From: Lumbricus terrestris
Lineage: Eukaryota > Annelida > Clitellata > Crassiclitellata > Lumbricidae
Reading direction: 5' to 3'
NCBI GenBank assembly: GCA_949752735.1
Contig: OX457053.1
Location: 9,909,638 to 9,973,637 of the forward strand
DNA: 64,000 nt
Shown: positions 35,109 through 47,854 of the stretch, one piece after another
How the letters are laid out: each line of letters begins with the position of its first letter
Position numbering within the stretch: the stretch's first letter is position 1
Notes under the pieces: model-generated
What the model saw: the letters and a program-made list of their open reading frames with translations, nothing else
Told to the model about the DNA's origin: nothing
Databases searched by the model: none
Program-made: the position numbers and the translations under genes

Positions 35109-35890
35109 ACAGTCCCCCGATTCCTCCCCCCGGAAAATTCGACAGCTCTTATTTACATGATTGTGGGCTATATATGCACGAAATTTGTGTGGTCAAAAAT
35201 CTCTCATAGAAACCCGAATTCCCCATCCAAAGCAGGGGAACTAGATTGAACACTGCTTCTTAATTAAACAAAGTCCATAAGCGCATATTGAAACATGTTC
35301 GGAGAAACGCAGGTCACTTGCATTGTCCTCGTCACAGAGGCTACACCGCTACGGTTACAAGCAGATCAATGAAATGCAGGTAATGTAAATCTTCGAAAAT
35401 TTCTCATCTTCCACAAAAGTCACGCAAGGGAGACCAGTTTATTCACCGGCGACATATCAAACTAAGTCCGCAAAAGACGAGGCAGCACTGTTCACTCCGG
35501 TGCCAGACCAAAATCCGGGGAGGTCAAGCCGGGGAGACAATATGGTACTACGGTTGTAATCGATGATGATGATGATAGTCGTATGGTGGAGCCTGATTAG
35601 ACAACGACATCTTTCCACAACCTCTCTGACTCGACCCAGCGCTCGTCGATCAGCTGGTATACATCGAGCTTATAGCTTATCAAGTTCCGCTCTAGTGGCT
35701 GAGAGTTTACGCAACGATTGCGACAACTTTACTGCAGTCGTAGAATATCGCCGCAACATAAACAAACATCGCGCATTGATACAATCAGCCTGAGTGAGAT
35801 GGCGCGGACGTGTTAGACAGCTTTACAACCGACGCGCTTTCAGGGCAACGCATTCAGCGTCACGGTCCGATAAAATTTAGTTGATCATTT
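35109..35890. other. No gene; dispersed repeat at 35388-35455
   Basis: 35388-35455 (GTAAATCTTCGAAAATTTCTC … GGGAGACCAGTTTATTCACC) is present in inverted orientation at 54062-54132. Otherwise nothing recognised. Confidence 0.5.
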
Positions 35891-35897
35891 ATTATTG

Positions 35898-35970
35898 GTG
35901 ACCGGGGTGGGGGTGGGGGGTGGGGGGTGGGGGGTGGGAGGAGGGGGTGGTGGTGGGGGGTGGGGGGCTC
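35898..35970. repeat. G-rich tract, quadruplex-prone
   Basis: Repeated GGGGTGGGGGG blocks on the plus strand, with at least eight G runs of four or more. Confidence 0.85.
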
Positions 35971-36021
35971 AATCCGCTAGACGAACAATAATTAAAAAGC
36001 ACGTTTGTGAGGCTATAGGTT

Positions 36022-36059
36022 TAGGCGCTATATAAATGTCCATATGCATACATACATAC

Positions 36060-36092
<33 letters not shown>

Positions 36093-36105
36093 ATACATAC
36101 ATACA

Positions 36106-36139
<34 letters not shown>

Positions 36140-36475
36140 CATACATACATACATACATACATACATACATACATACATACATACATACATACACTCATAC
36201 ATACATACATACATACATACACACATACATACATACATACATGCATACATACATACATACATACATACATACATACATACATACATACACTCATACATAC
36301 ATACATACATACACACATACATACATACATACATGCATACATACATACATACATAGTACATACATGCATACATACATACATACATACATACATACATACA
36401 TACATGCATACATACATACATACATACATACATACATACATACATACATACATACATACATACATACATACAATA
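36022..36475. repeat. (CATA)n array following a SINE-type tail
   Basis: AGGCGCTATATAAATG (36023-36038) leads directly into about 430 bp of (CATA)n with CTCA, CACA and CATG interruptions that recur at spaced intervals. Confidence 0.95.
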
Positions 36476-36756
36476 AAATAAGCCAAAGACTTTATACGTT
36501 CGCCACCAACTGCAATGGTATACATAGTGCTTTGCCGACTCGAAATAATGCTCTCCAAAAGCTAAGCAGCATCATGCAATAAAGCGACAAATGTCGTCGG
36601 TTTTTTATTCACAAGAGTTCATCATTATAAAGAGAATCGATACGAGGGTGGGCCAAAAAATATCGGTTCAAATCGTTAGATGAATGATGATACTCAACTC
36701 ACCTTTGGTAAAGTATAAACAAAGCAGTCAACAAATCACTCAACCAGTTAGTCAGC

Positions 36757-36930
36757 CAGTCAGTAATGCAGTCATTTAGTTAACCAGTCAGTAATGCAGT
36801 CATTTAGTTAACCAGTCAGTAATGCAGTCATTTAGTTAACCAGTCAGTAATGCAGTCATTTAGTTAACCAGTCAGTAATGCAGTCATTTAGTTAACCAGT
36901 CAGTAATGCAGTCATTTAGTTAACCAGTCA
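36757..36930 (+). repeat. 28-bp minisatellite, ~6 units
   Basis: Six essentially identical units of CAGTCAGTAATGCAGTCATT plus TAGTTAAC, preceded by a shorter variant (36735-36756). Confidence 0.96.
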
Positions 36931-37154
36931 ATCTATCACCAGCGCCAAAGATCCATGTCACCGATCTCAGTTGTCTAACGTTCCTTTTAATCCTTTATAT
37001 ATCAGTGACTATATCAGGCGAAGTCATCGACCGGGCGATATCACACGCAGGGTCCGGCCAAACTGCGGATGAAAGTCTGACAGATGCGAAGGCAACAAAG
37101 CCTGCATGGAAATACATCGGACTGCACGTACGGAGGAGACCGCGGTGGAACTGA

Positions 37155-37193
37155 AGCAGCAGCAGCAGCAGCAGCAGCTGCAGCAGCAGCAGC
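37155..37193. repeat. (GCA)n triplet repeat
   Basis: About a dozen GCA/GCT triplets. It sits in a minus-strand open frame (polyalanine) that I do not accept as a gene. Confidence 0.85.
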
Positions 37194-37319
37194 TACCCTC
37201 CTCTCTTGTTTACATCTTTCGGCGTCGTACGAAATGCAAACCATTCCGTCATAGTCAGCGATTCAATGAGCATTAATCCAACGCATCGTCTGCAGCCCAT
37301 ACATGTATGTGCACGGTAT

Positions 37320-37323
<4 letters not shown>

Positions 37324-37359
<36 letters not shown>

Positions 37360-37368
37360 ATATATATA
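37324..37368. repeat. TA dinucleotide repeat
   Basis: (TA)n next to the Helitron-like end. Confidence 0.9.
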
Positions 37369-37370
37369 TA

Positions 37371-37760
37371 CTAGCTGGGGTACCCGGCGTTGCCCGGGAA
37401 TTTTAGGATCTCCTTATCTTTACATCTTCCTCTTCCCTCTCCCCTTTTCCCCCCTCCCCTCCCTTCCCCTCCACTCCTGTACCTCCCCTTCCCTCCTCCC
37501 ATCCCCCTCAACTTCACCCTTCCCCTCTATCCTCCCCTTCCCCAAACCCCTTCCTTTCCTCCTCCCCCTCCCCTCTCCCCTTCCTCCTCCCCTTCTACTT
37601 CCCCAAACCCCTCCCCTTCCTCTCTCTTTCCTCCCTTCCCCCTGATCCCTTCCCACCCCTTTCACAAACTCCTCCACTGGGTTGTTCTGGTGGTCAACAG
37701 CTGTGAAATTGTAGGCGTATAATTCTGGACAAACACACACTCACACATCCACATTCTCCT
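37371..37760 (-). mobile_element. Helitron-like element, 3' end (5' end not found)
   Basis: On the minus strand it ends CCAGCTAG before T, preceded by the hairpin CCCGG-GCAACG-CCGGG (about 37382-37397). A CT-rich body (37430-37655) and a GGACAAACACACACTCACAC segment resemble the complete copy at 48787-49651. No TCTATATAAA start is visible, so the left limit of this call is approximate. Confidence 0.6.
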
Positions 37761-37799
37761 TTCTCTGTGCCTGAACAAAAAACTTGGTTAATACAATTA

Positions 37800-37945
37800 T
37801 TGCTGGCTGATTGTTCTGTTAGTATTGTTAAGATTTCTGTGATCTGCGTTCTTGTGAATATTAATGTTTCAACTGCATAATAATATTGTACACTGTAACC
37901 GGTTTTGTCAACCGGATCGTTGAATAAACGAAATTTATTGTTATA
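37800..37945 (+). mobile_element. Retroelement-like 3' end with hairpin, second copy
   Basis: Matches 20985-21110: TGTACACTGTAACCGGTT, hairpin CCGGTT / AACCGG, then TTGAATAAA. The copy in 20540-21105 has a longer loop. Confidence 0.55.
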
Positions 37946-39690
37946 CGTGCTAGAGGCGAGAATGACGTCAATACATGGCGCATGGCATAAATCTTTATCC
38001 CATGCGAACTCATGCGAACTGTGATTTATGTGCATCGCCCAATGGCAAGCAACATGGCTGATTAAATCTGTGTAGGCGCTTATATGCTAGACACGCGTAA
38101 AATTTAAATGTTGATAAATAAGTTTTCATTGAACAAAACTTGTGTCAATGAGTCACAGTTACAATGATGAATCAAGAACAGTGCAACAGATTCTGAGAAA
38201 GACTTGTACCTCAATTCTATCTTTGAGGATTACAAATAACACATCGAAGAAAAACGTATCATGTCTAACTTTTGTCAAAACCAACATTTTTAGCTTTTCT
38301 AAAAGACAGTACAGGCTTAAGAGGACAGTTTTTGTATGCTCTGCCAACGAGTAGCTAAAGAATGTTGGATGTCATCTTCTGAAGAATCCACAGAGCACAT
38401 ATGTTGCATGTTCAGCTTGTCTGTTGCATTGCATGCACTTGATCCATTATTGTAACTATAACACATGCTTTGAGCAAATAAATCATGTCAAAATAAGTTT
38501 ACAAACAAAATAGCTTCAATTTATCTATTTGCAGGTTTGCTGAACACTTTTTCACCTGTCAGGTTGCGAAAAAGAACAGTAGGCTTTCTTGGAAATGATC
38601 TTTTTAATGTGGTACCTCCATGTATAAGCTCAGTAAAGATTTTGTGGAGTACAAGTGTCCTTTTTTAGGCTTCCTTCCCTAACAAAACTTGGTACATATC
38701 ATAATATTCTCATGTCATATAATATAATATGAGTGTTGTGCTTAGTGCTTATTATTCACCTGCTTGATGAAGTAGGACTATTAAATGACTTCAAGAAAAT
38801 AGGATAATTAGGCTAACTATCTTACATTTTCATTGGCATCTGAAATTATAAACTCAGTTTTCCTGAAACCGAAAAATTTACATTTAGTTGGTAAACCCTT
38901 ATGAAAAATACCGATGTTCTTAATTTCTTGTTTACATTTTCACGCTCTTTCTAAAATCTAACCGTCACCACAGTGTTTGTGTCTTCTGCAAAAGTACTTG
39001 AGGGCGCTCATGTTTCTAGCGAATATATTCCTGCAACTGCCACATTATCCCATGACTTATCCCTTTCAACGTAGATTCATTATACCATTTTACATACCTG
39101 ATGTAGGATTATCATTGCCGTCGAAAACTTCAGCGTTTAACTCATCAACTTTTCTCATTTCAATTCTCACTTGTCGAATTTGTCCATTTATAATGAAGTG
39201 CACATGTGAGTGCTCCAAACGGGTTTTAGTACACACTGTCCAGCTTACACATATGCACATAATTATATACAGCATACAGTATACACTATTATAGTACACA
39301 TGGAATCTTATCTGGCCTGGCCTCCTCTGTCCATCTGTACTGCTGCAGATGCTGGGGCTTGTGGCCGCCCCGCTGTCATCGTGAGCTAAGGATGAAGCTG
39401 GTGTCACTACGGCATACAGGGTAATTAAGTGCTGGCGTATGGCTTAATCTCAGCCGCTGAAGCCGTTATTAGTTCGTCACTTTCGCTTGAACATCCCATG
39501 GGTCTGTAGTCGAAGGGCAGCTATTAGTATAGACAGACATGTGCTTGTGTCTGAGCATTCTCATTGAAGCAACAGTGCAGAGGTATGTGAAGGGTGATAT
39601 TGCTGTTTTAGAACAGCATCTATGAATTAATGAATTAGCCTCAATTAGGAGGCCTTGGTGCCAACAGACATTGTAGGCAATATATAGCTG
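37946..39690. other. No gene recognised (longest low-repeat stretch)
   Basis: Mixed AT-rich sequence with no convincing exon, element ends or RNA gene. 39700-39805 ends in CCCCCCCGGTAGAACCGCCACTG, like the right end of a hAT-type MITE, but the left end is missing. Confidence 0.45.
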
Positions 39691-39954
39691 ATTAAGCGTT
39701 AAACTGGGGGGGCTAACATTTGTATAGGGGGGCTAGGAAAATCTAGGGGGCTAACTTTTCAGCTGGGGGGGCTGTAGCCCCCCCAGCCCCCCGGTAGAAC
39801 CGCCACTGTACATATGCATAGCTATGTATATATACTCAATTTAGATGCATGGCGCTCTTCCGAGAGACATATAAATTATGTTGAGAGGAGCTACCAGTTC
39901 AACTCTACGACCATAAAGAACAGTTTTCCGATGGTTAATTGCTGAAGGTGCATG

Positions 39955-40013
39955 TATATTGTATATTGTATATTGTATATTGTATATTGTATATTGTATA
40001 TTGTATATTGTAT
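39955..40013. repeat. 7-bp repeat (TATATTG)n
   Basis: Eight perfect copies of a heptamer. Confidence 0.95.
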
Positions 40014-40938
40014 AGCCGAAAGAGCAAGCAGATTTAGAGGAAGGCTCTGAAGGAAGAGCAGGTACAGACAGACAGAGGTGCAGACAGCCAGATACATAGA
40101 CATACATAAACAGACACACAAACAGACATGCAGACAGGCATACAGACAATTAGACAGACAGCTTGTTTGTCTGTCTGTCTGAACTTTCTATCTATTTATC
40201 TATCCATCTATACATGTATATCGTCTGTCTATTCACCTATCCATCCATTCATCTATTTTACATTCAATAATGCCTATGTATGCACTCATTTATCTCACCA
40301 TTTATATAGCGTAGTATTTTGAAGACTCTCACAAAGGTCACGCAACATTCTCTCGAAAAACTTTCAAATATATAATTATGCGAAAGACTACCCAGTTCCT
40401 CTGGACGTAAATATAGGACATGCATATTATAGGTCTGTAATATAATATATGAGCCTATAATATAATCAAAAACCAAATCACCGAAGTCGAGACGAGCTTT
40501 CTTAATTGAGTGGAACCCAACAACGGACGTGTTCCTTGTTACACAAATCCTCCACGAAGGATGTCTACAGCTCCTCTAATCCTCGGAGCAACCTCCGAAT
40601 CCCACGGATCCTCCTCGCATCAGCAACAGCATCTGCATCTACATCAGCATCTGCATCAGCACCAGCATCTCAATAGCTCTGTCGCTGAACCACCGTATAG
40701 CATCACTGAAGCGAAAATTTGACGAGGATGAGAGACGAGTTTTTATCCAATTACATCGTGTCAGACGGAATGCAAGCCGAGACTTAAACGCGCAGATCAC
40801 GACAGACATACGCAGACGGTCACGTAGGCGTACATCCTATCAATATAGAGATTCGGAGAAGCATACCTGTCATGCCAGACATCATGTTATCTATTCGACT
40901 ATGACGGACAATGACAGATTTTAGGCAGACGATAGCGA
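40014..40938. other. No gene; CAGA/CTGT and CAGCAT repeats
   Basis: 40055-40190 is (CAGACA)n switching to its complement (CTGTCTGT). 40620-40670 has CAGCATCTGCAT repeats in a short plus frame. TATATAGCG at 40302 resembles an inverted SINE tail. Confidence 0.5.
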
Positions 40939-41290
40939 ATGCATGTATGTATGTTTGTATGTATGTATGTCAGTATGTATGTATGTATGTATGCTTTTGT
41001 ATGCATGTATGTTTGTATGTATGTATGTATGTATGTATGTATGTATGTATGTATGTATGTATGTATGTATGTATGTATGTATGTATGTATGTATGTATGT
41101 ATGTATGTATGTATGTATGTATGTATGTATGTATGTATGTATGTATGTATGCATGCATGCATGCATGCATGCATGTATGTATGTATGTATGTATGTATGT
41201 ATGTATGTATGTATGTATGTATGTATGTATGTATGTATGTATGTATGTATGTATATTTGTAGGTATGTATGTACGTATGTACGTGCATGC
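40939..41290. repeat. (ATGT)n array with an ATGC block
   Basis: About 340 bp of (ATGT)n, with six ATGC units at 41150-41174. Confidence 0.97.
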
Positions 41291-42090
41291 ATACATGCAT
41301 ACATACACAGACAGGTGGATGGACACACACAGAGATATGGACAAACGTGGACATTAGCGACATAAAGAGATAAAGCTTTTATGTCTGTCCGATCATCCAG
41401 TCATAAAACGAAACTGGCAAAATATTTAATCGCTGATGGACACAACACGCATCAGAACCCAACGGCAATATATTTATATACAGACGTGACAAACAGACAG
41501 ACAGAAGGATGCGCAGGTAACACTGATATTGTAATATTCGTTTTATTAAAAGAATAACCGGTCGACATAACGCGACAGTTAACAAGCACAAAGAAGCAGC
41601 GAATAAAGCCTAGTAAACGTTTTTATACAGCATCCGTGTTATGAAGTTGGCGCCTATTTATAGTTTCTTAACAACAGGCGCTAAATAAACTCAGCGATTA
41701 CAATTTCGATTACAAGTAGACGCTTTCACGACGTCATCGACGACGTCATCCATGGACTCATCAACGGACTTTTATCGAGAAGCTTTTTTAGCTTCCGTCT
41801 GTCGCTTCCGCATGACTCTGATGTTTCACGATATGCTTATGTTTTTAGAGGCATCATATAAATGTTCATATTTTATCAGTGATGATACTTCGGAGGCTGT
41901 TGTTGCGGTTGCTGCTGCTGTTTTTTCCGCCTCTGCACCACCACCGTGATGGTCCGAGGTGCAATCTGCACTCGACTGACTTGACTGATGATAAAAGTTT
42001 TGAGGGAAACTTTCCATTGGGTGCCGCCGCATCGAGGATAACCGAAGATGACCTCCCACGTTTTCGTTAACGAGGTGGTAAAAACGCACC
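41291..42090. other. No gene recognised
   Basis: 41878-41945 holds a Gln/Ala-type triplet run (GTTGCTGCT). No exon supported. Confidence 0.4.
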
Positions 42091-42099
42091 GAATACACG

Positions 42100-42330
42100 C
42101 ACCCACATACGCGCGCGCGCATGCACACATACATGTGTACGCACGCACGCACAAATACATACACACATACACATACTCTCACTCACTCACTCACTCAATC
42201 TCTCACACACAAGCACACACACCACACCACACACACGCATCCAGACACGAGAACATACACAGATAAAAAAAGAACACACACACGTACGTCGTACAATACA
42301 TGCATACGTACACATACAAACATATATGTA
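42100..42330. repeat. CA-rich repeats
   Basis: Imperfect (CACA/CATA)n with ACTC (42175-42198) blocks. Confidence 0.85.
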
Positions 42331-42606
42331 ATTATGTATATTGATGTTTGCAAATGGGGTAAATAAAAATTTATGGGTATACCTTTTTATCTTTTTATCG
42401 TCTTGCAGGTCATAACTATGACAATGACATACAATGTGCATTTGGCATATATTATATATATTTATCTATATATATATATTTAAGTATACATATGGGACTC
42501 CTTATTGATATTACCGATCACGTGCAAATATATTTGATATATATGTATTTATATAAGATATATTTTTATTTATATAATGTATATTTATCTATAAATATAT
42601 AGTGTG

Positions 42607-42607
<1 letters not shown>

Positions 42608-42658
<51 letters not shown>
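42608..42658. repeat. TA dinucleotide repeat
   Basis: About 45 bp of (TA)n in an AT-rich region (42440-42660). Confidence 0.9.
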
Positions 42659-42659
<1 letters not shown>

Positions 42660-42662
<3 letters not shown>

Positions 42663-44036
42663 GCGAGGATACCCATCTATTTCCTTGATTCGAAAGGTCC
42701 TCCAATACATATACTTCATCTCACCAATTATTGATTTATTGCTTCTGATTTTTGTGTGACGTTCAGCCTTTGATCGATGATGTCATCGCAAGTGACGTCA
42801 TCCTTCTTCGTCTGCAGAAGACCGCATTCCTCCTCTTCTGCGGCATGGTCAACAACTCCATCCATCGCTTTGGCTCCTTGCTCGACTCATGACGTCTTCC
42901 GCTCAAATACTTGGATGGAGAGCAGTTCGTTCAAATATAGACTCGGAATATTGTTACAGGGCATAATAGCTTTCGTCTTCGTCAAGTTCTGTCCGGATCC
43001 GCTTTCCCGTTTCCGTGACTACCGGACTCCAACCTTTAATAGACATGATTATAGTTCTCTGGACAAAGTCCATGCACTCCTCTTATTCAAATAGGCCATA
43101 GAGCTGAAGCGCTCGTGAATAAGTTGATGCCCTGCGTGTAGCTTTACAGCATTCAGCTTTTTTAAAAAATCCGGCGTTTTTATACGATTATTCATTTTTA
43201 TAGATTTGACCACGAGTGCATTTAAGGTGGAATTTTCCAGATTCAAACTTCCTAAAGGTGAATAATTTCCGAAATTGTTAAATCTCACTAGGTGTATTTT
43301 GAGGCCGTTTTCATCGGAAAACCCCGAAATGGACCCCTCGAATTTTTCTTCTATGCCCCATGCAGCTGTTGACCGGCTTAAAACCGTAGACCTATATGCC
43401 AATCATGGCTTAAACTGTCCGTGGCTAAGGTTGCCAACTTTTTTTCACGTGACTATCTTCGACTCGTGCTCACAGCCATGAAAGAAATACATAAGCCCTG
43501 CAGACTCCGCAAATAAAAGCGACATTGACGAGGACTTTGTCCATCTGGGTGACTTAGCCGAAAAGTCAGTCTGTCATATATATGATAAAACGTTCACTTC
43601 GGTTGGCTGTTGAGTGTTCATTCCTACGACGCCATGAAACATCTCGCGCAGTGGCGCCGACATATACATTTTTAACATTTTAGACAAAACGACTAATAAC
43701 ACCACTAGTTAAAGGATGCTAACCATTATAGTAGGCTAATTCGTTCATTTTAATTAGGGCTGGTGACGATTTAAAAATTGTAATATTTAGTTATTTAAGA
43801 ATTGCCAATTTATTTATTTAATAGTCAATTTTAAATAAATGTATCCCACTGAGAAATATATTATTCATTTTTTATCTTTTAGTAGTATTGTTTATAGGCC
43901 TATTACTAGAGTTGATATAGCCTAGTTACTTAGTAGCATTCGTTCACGTTATGGGCCTATACAAGTACAGTCTTGTTTAATTGTGTAAACAAACCTGCTA
44001 GTTTCTAGATAGAGAGTTACACATTTTTTTTATTAA
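42660..44036. other. No gene recognised
   Basis: Overlapping frames near 42777-43400 lack family resemblance. AT-rich from 43740. Confidence 0.4.
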
Positions 44037-44326
44037 CAATGGAATCGATTGAACTAAAAAAGTCTCGCACAGAAAAATACACATTTTTTTAGTATCCTGT
44101 TTTGCATTTTCAAGCTTTCTAATTCTGTTCATGCTGCTGAATTTTGCGTTTAGGCGTATGCCTACTTGCAACTTCAGTTCTGTCACAGAACTGAAGCTGC
44201 AAATACGCCTAAACGCAAAATTCCGCAGTACGAACAGAATTAGTAAGCTTGAAAATGCAAAACAGGATTTTAAAAAGCATGTGTTTTTCATGGTGAGTTC
44301 GAATGTAGTACATTCCACAGTCTCAA
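44037..44326. mobile_element. Palindromic foldback element
   Basis: Two arms of about 140 bp meet at CTTCAGTTCTGT / ACAGAACTGAAG (about 44173-44198). Matched blocks include ATCCTGTTTTGCATTTTCAA / TTGAAAATGCAAAACAGGAT and TTTTGCGTTTAGGCGTAT / ATACGCCTAAACGCAAAA. Outer parts match imperfectly. No clear target duplication. Confidence 0.8.
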
Positions 44327-45395
44327 TTTGTGACATGCTTATCGTTAGCATAATAACTGCCTTACTGCAAAGAAATTTGTTAAGACCCTAATAGCAGCAG
44401 TTAGGAAGTCAGTCAAGTTTCCTGGGGCAAGTACTCCCTCTTGCTTGCTCCTTTGTGCTAGAGCCCATACCAGCTAGATTCCAGTGGATAACTATGAGGT
44501 TAACAGAAGGTCGGATGCTTTGTTGATGTGGACGCTATTTAAGCTTGGAATGGCGTATGGTGGATGAAGTGAGTTGGACTGCGCACAGGAATAGATGATG
44601 TATTTGTGTGTACGTTGGCAGAGGAAAGATATCGTGGCTATAGTAGTGTAGGGGAAGGCCAGGGAAAGTGAATTGGGGATGGGACACCCTGCTGAGAACT
44701 CTCATGTAGGAAAAAGTTTAGGAAAAAAATAGAGTGGATGTGCATGGAAAAAGGAAAAGAGGAAGAGCAAAGAAGCGATGGGTCGACATGATACGGGAGG
44801 ACTGTCGGGAGATGGGTTGGTTTGTGCAGAGGGCTACACACAAAGCGAGAGAGAGATAGAGAGACAGAGGCAGAGACAGGGACAGAAACAGGGACAGACA
44901 GAGAGACAGAGAGGGAAGTGGAGAATTTCCATAAATTAGCGGCTGTCGTGTGCGAAAACATGCAATGTTAAAGCCATGAAGAAGGAAAATCTGTATTGAT
45001 ATGCATTGGACTCTATGATGATCCATGCTGTCATTGATGGAGGATTGGGTAAACTGACGAAGAAACTCGGCATTGACAGGAGTGACATTGACATCATCGG
45101 ACTTTGAATCTGTTCTCAAGGTCATGGAACTGGAATAGAACGGACTGTGTGACATTGAACGTCGGCTGAAATGTTAATGCTTCTTACATGTTTAACGACA
45201 CTGCCATATCAAAGATGATTAGTATCGCCCTCCTCCTTTATCCAGGCTTGGGACTGGCACTGGTAGAGAACAACCAGCCTGCTATAATTTATATAGGGTC
45301 AGGTTGATACAAGCTTCTACTTTTTCCGGGTTTCCTGTTGTGCAGGAATAATTTTGTGTCAACTACGTGGGCTTATGTTCTATTTTCTTTCCCTT
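44327..45395. other. No gene; (GACA)n tract and shared repeat
   Basis: 44845-44915 is GACAGAGA-type repeat. 45229-45262 repeats the TTTATCCAGGCTTGGGACTG segment seen at 31488-31525, followed by TTTATATAGGGTCAGGTTGA. Confidence 0.45.
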
Positions 45396-45399
45396 GGGA

Positions 45400-45664
45400 A
45401 ATAAATAAATAAATAAATAAATAAATAAAACGAATAAAATAAATAAAACAAATGAAATAAAATAAATAAAATAAATAAATAAAAGAAATAAAATAATTAA
45501 GATAAATAAAATGAATAAAATAAATAAACAAAATAAATAAATTATTATTATTACTATCACTAAAATAAATGAACAATTAAATCGATAAATTAAATAAATT
45601 AAAAAATAAATAAGTGGGACGGACGGACTTTCACTGCGTTTCGCTGTTATGTTCCTCGCATCAA

Positions 45665-45699
<35 letters not shown>

Positions 45700-45705
45700 A
45701 TCTAA
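45400..45705. repeat. (AAATA)n / (AAAT)n arrays
   Basis: Two A-rich arrays (45400-45612 and 45663-45703), separated by about 50 bp of ordinary sequence. Confidence 0.92.
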
Positions 45706-46019
45706 ATAAATTTTTAAAAAATCTTGCGATATAGTAGGCCATATCTCGCATGCGTTCTTCGTGTTTCGGTGCCAAAAACGTTGAAGCTCTCTGTTTTTCT
45801 TCAGCTCTCGATTGTCCTTCGAAATAATACTTAAAACTCACTTGCTTCTGCAGATCGTTTACGATACACGTGTACCATGTACGTGTAGATTACTTGCAGC
45901 TTTTGGTTTCTGTCGCCAACCGGATTTTCACTTGTCTATAATACGATAATTGATTATGATTTAAATCAGTTTCACTTGAAGCGGCAGCAGTAATATGGCT
46001 CTATATAAATGGCTCACTA

Positions 46020-46110
46020 TATTTATATATATATATACATTAATATATACACACATTGACATATAAATATATATATATATAATATATATATATGTGTGTG
46101 TGTGTGTGTG
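46020..46110. repeat. TA and TG repeats
   Basis: (TA)n, then (TG)n at 46090-46110. Confidence 0.85.
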
Positions 46111-46311
46111 GGTTTGTGTCATATATGATGCATACACATATAATAATTATTATTATTATAGGCCTGCCTACATTATGCAATTACTTTGCACCTGTCATAT
46201 GGACATGTTATTATGTTTTAAAAGTATGAAGTACGAGCGTTTATGGTCCCCAGCTTCATTGACGAAGACTCAAATCCTTATACGCTACGTGCAAGTAACC
46301 AGGCGAGACTT

Positions 46312-46478
46312 CAGTAGCGTAGCCAGGAATTTTTCATGGGGGGGGGTTTATGGCCGAAAACCCTGTTTTTTGCTATTTTTTCTTACCTAAATGGAAAAAT
46401 AACCTTAAAAAAATCTTTTTTTCGGAGCCAATGGGGGGGGTTTTGACCCCCGAAACCCCCCCCTTGCCTACGCCACTG
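46312..46478. mobile_element. hAT-type MITE, 167 bp (second copy)
   Basis: Nearly identical to 33061-33227 and of the same length. The left flank has AGGCGAGACTT and the right flank AGGCGAGT, an imperfect duplication. Confidence 0.88.
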
Positions 46479-46502
46479 AGGCGAGTACCCTAACCAACGA
46501 AC

Positions 46503-47854
46503 CAGTGATATTTTACTTCAGCAAATAATTTTCGTTTTACTTCTATTTCAGTTCGGACGTCTTCAATTTCAGTTCTAGTTCAATTACAGTTTTTCAAAAA
46601 ATTTCAGTTATACTTCAATTTCAGTTTTTACAATAATTTCAGTTCTCAATTCAGTTCTTGCTTAGAAATAATTTCAGTTTTACTTCTTTATAGGCTTAGA
46701 ACTTGCCTCAAATTTAACCAAGTTCGAACATTTTCCTTATCGATATGCTTCATAATTTTAAAGTTCAAACTCATATTTTCAGCGACATTAGCTGACAGTT
46801 TCTTCTCCCACCTAGTAGAATTCTTCACCCAGAAAAAAATATTTGTTTCTTCTATACATGTAAGTTTGAAAAGCCGGAGTTTCAACATCTTCTGCAAGTG
46901 GGGCAGTGCTGCAGTAGATTTGCCATCTTTCCCTCCAATAATAATTATGCGTAGTTTTTGCTACAAAAACCAAGCAATTTTAAATTCAGATCTAGTTTGT
47001 ATAATTTCATGAAAATTTTAATTGGCAATAGTTGCTAGATGGCACCAATCCACTAGTATGTTGACAATAGCTAATCACACTCTTATCGTATTCCATTGAA
47101 TTGGTCGACCACGTTACATTTCTTTATTTTACACATTTATGCAGCGCTTGTGCTTTCTTCGTTGTTAAGCCGCTGACTCGAATCAGTCACATGAAAGTTT
47201 CGCGCCAACCCTGAATATATTTCTTAGCATTCTGTGTGCGCTTATTCACCGAAGAAGACAAATTAAATTGTTGAAAAGTTTACCAGAAACATCCAGAAAC
47301 GTCCGTTTTAGGGTACACGCGTTGCATGGTTAGGCTAGGCCTATTTGTCTGTTTCGTTCCAGTAGGCCTATTTAAACAATCCAATATATAAGTTTTTCAT
47401 TTATCCCAGTGAGCAAGCTGCACAAAGTTATCCTAATTGAAATATTTGCACTCCGGTATTCAAAGTGATTTTCACATAACCACATTCTTATCATGAAGTT
47501 GAAAGTGATTAACTTAAAGGAAAGGTCCAGATGCAAAAGACAATAATAAATTGCACACGGAAGCACGTGCTAAGCCAAAGATACCAAAGTTTTAAGAGTC
47601 AGAAAGTATGTGCGCCTTTTAGATGTAAACTCAGCTGCCTATGAAAGGCTATGAACTAAAATTTCCAATTTTTTCATTAATTTCAGTTCTAAAATTAATT
47701 TTCGTTTTTATTCTAATTTCACTTCACTGTGCTTAATTTCAGTTCTATTTCAGTTTTCGTTCTCAAAATAATTTCAGTTACAGTTAAAGTTACACTGAAC
47801 GGAAATCAATATTTTCAGTTCTAATTTTACTTATCGTTAATGAAAATATCACTG
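46503..47854. mobile_element. hAT-type element, 1352 bp
   Basis: Ends are CAGTGATATTTTACTT and the inverse of CAGTGATATTTTCATT. Exact 8-bp duplication CAACGAAC at 46495-46502 and 47855-47862. Both subterminal zones are full of TTTCAGTT repeats (46530-46680; 47660-47830). The interior holds a minus-strand frame of about 70 codons (46897-46688) without a recognised domain. Confidence 0.93.

Noticed and set aside
36036..36582. Long Tyr-Ile-His-Thr and Met-Tyr-Val-Cys frames
   Set aside because: Translation of the CATA array in several frames on both strands.
36643..36680. Mariner-type end (GAGGGTGGGCCAAAAAATAT)
   Set aside because: Resembles the CAGGGTGGGCC terminus, but no partner end or TA pair could be assigned.
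36757..36930. CRISPR-like 28-bp repeats
   Set aside because: Perfect tandem units with no spacers; a minisatellite.
39700..39806. Complete hAT-type MITE
   Set aside because: Only a CGCCACTG right end is visible; no left end or 8-bp duplication.
40899..41365. Open frames across the ATGT array
   Set aside because: Pure repeat translation on both strands.
42777..43402. Overlapping frames on both strands as exons
   Set aside because: No domain resemblance and no matching splice signals found.
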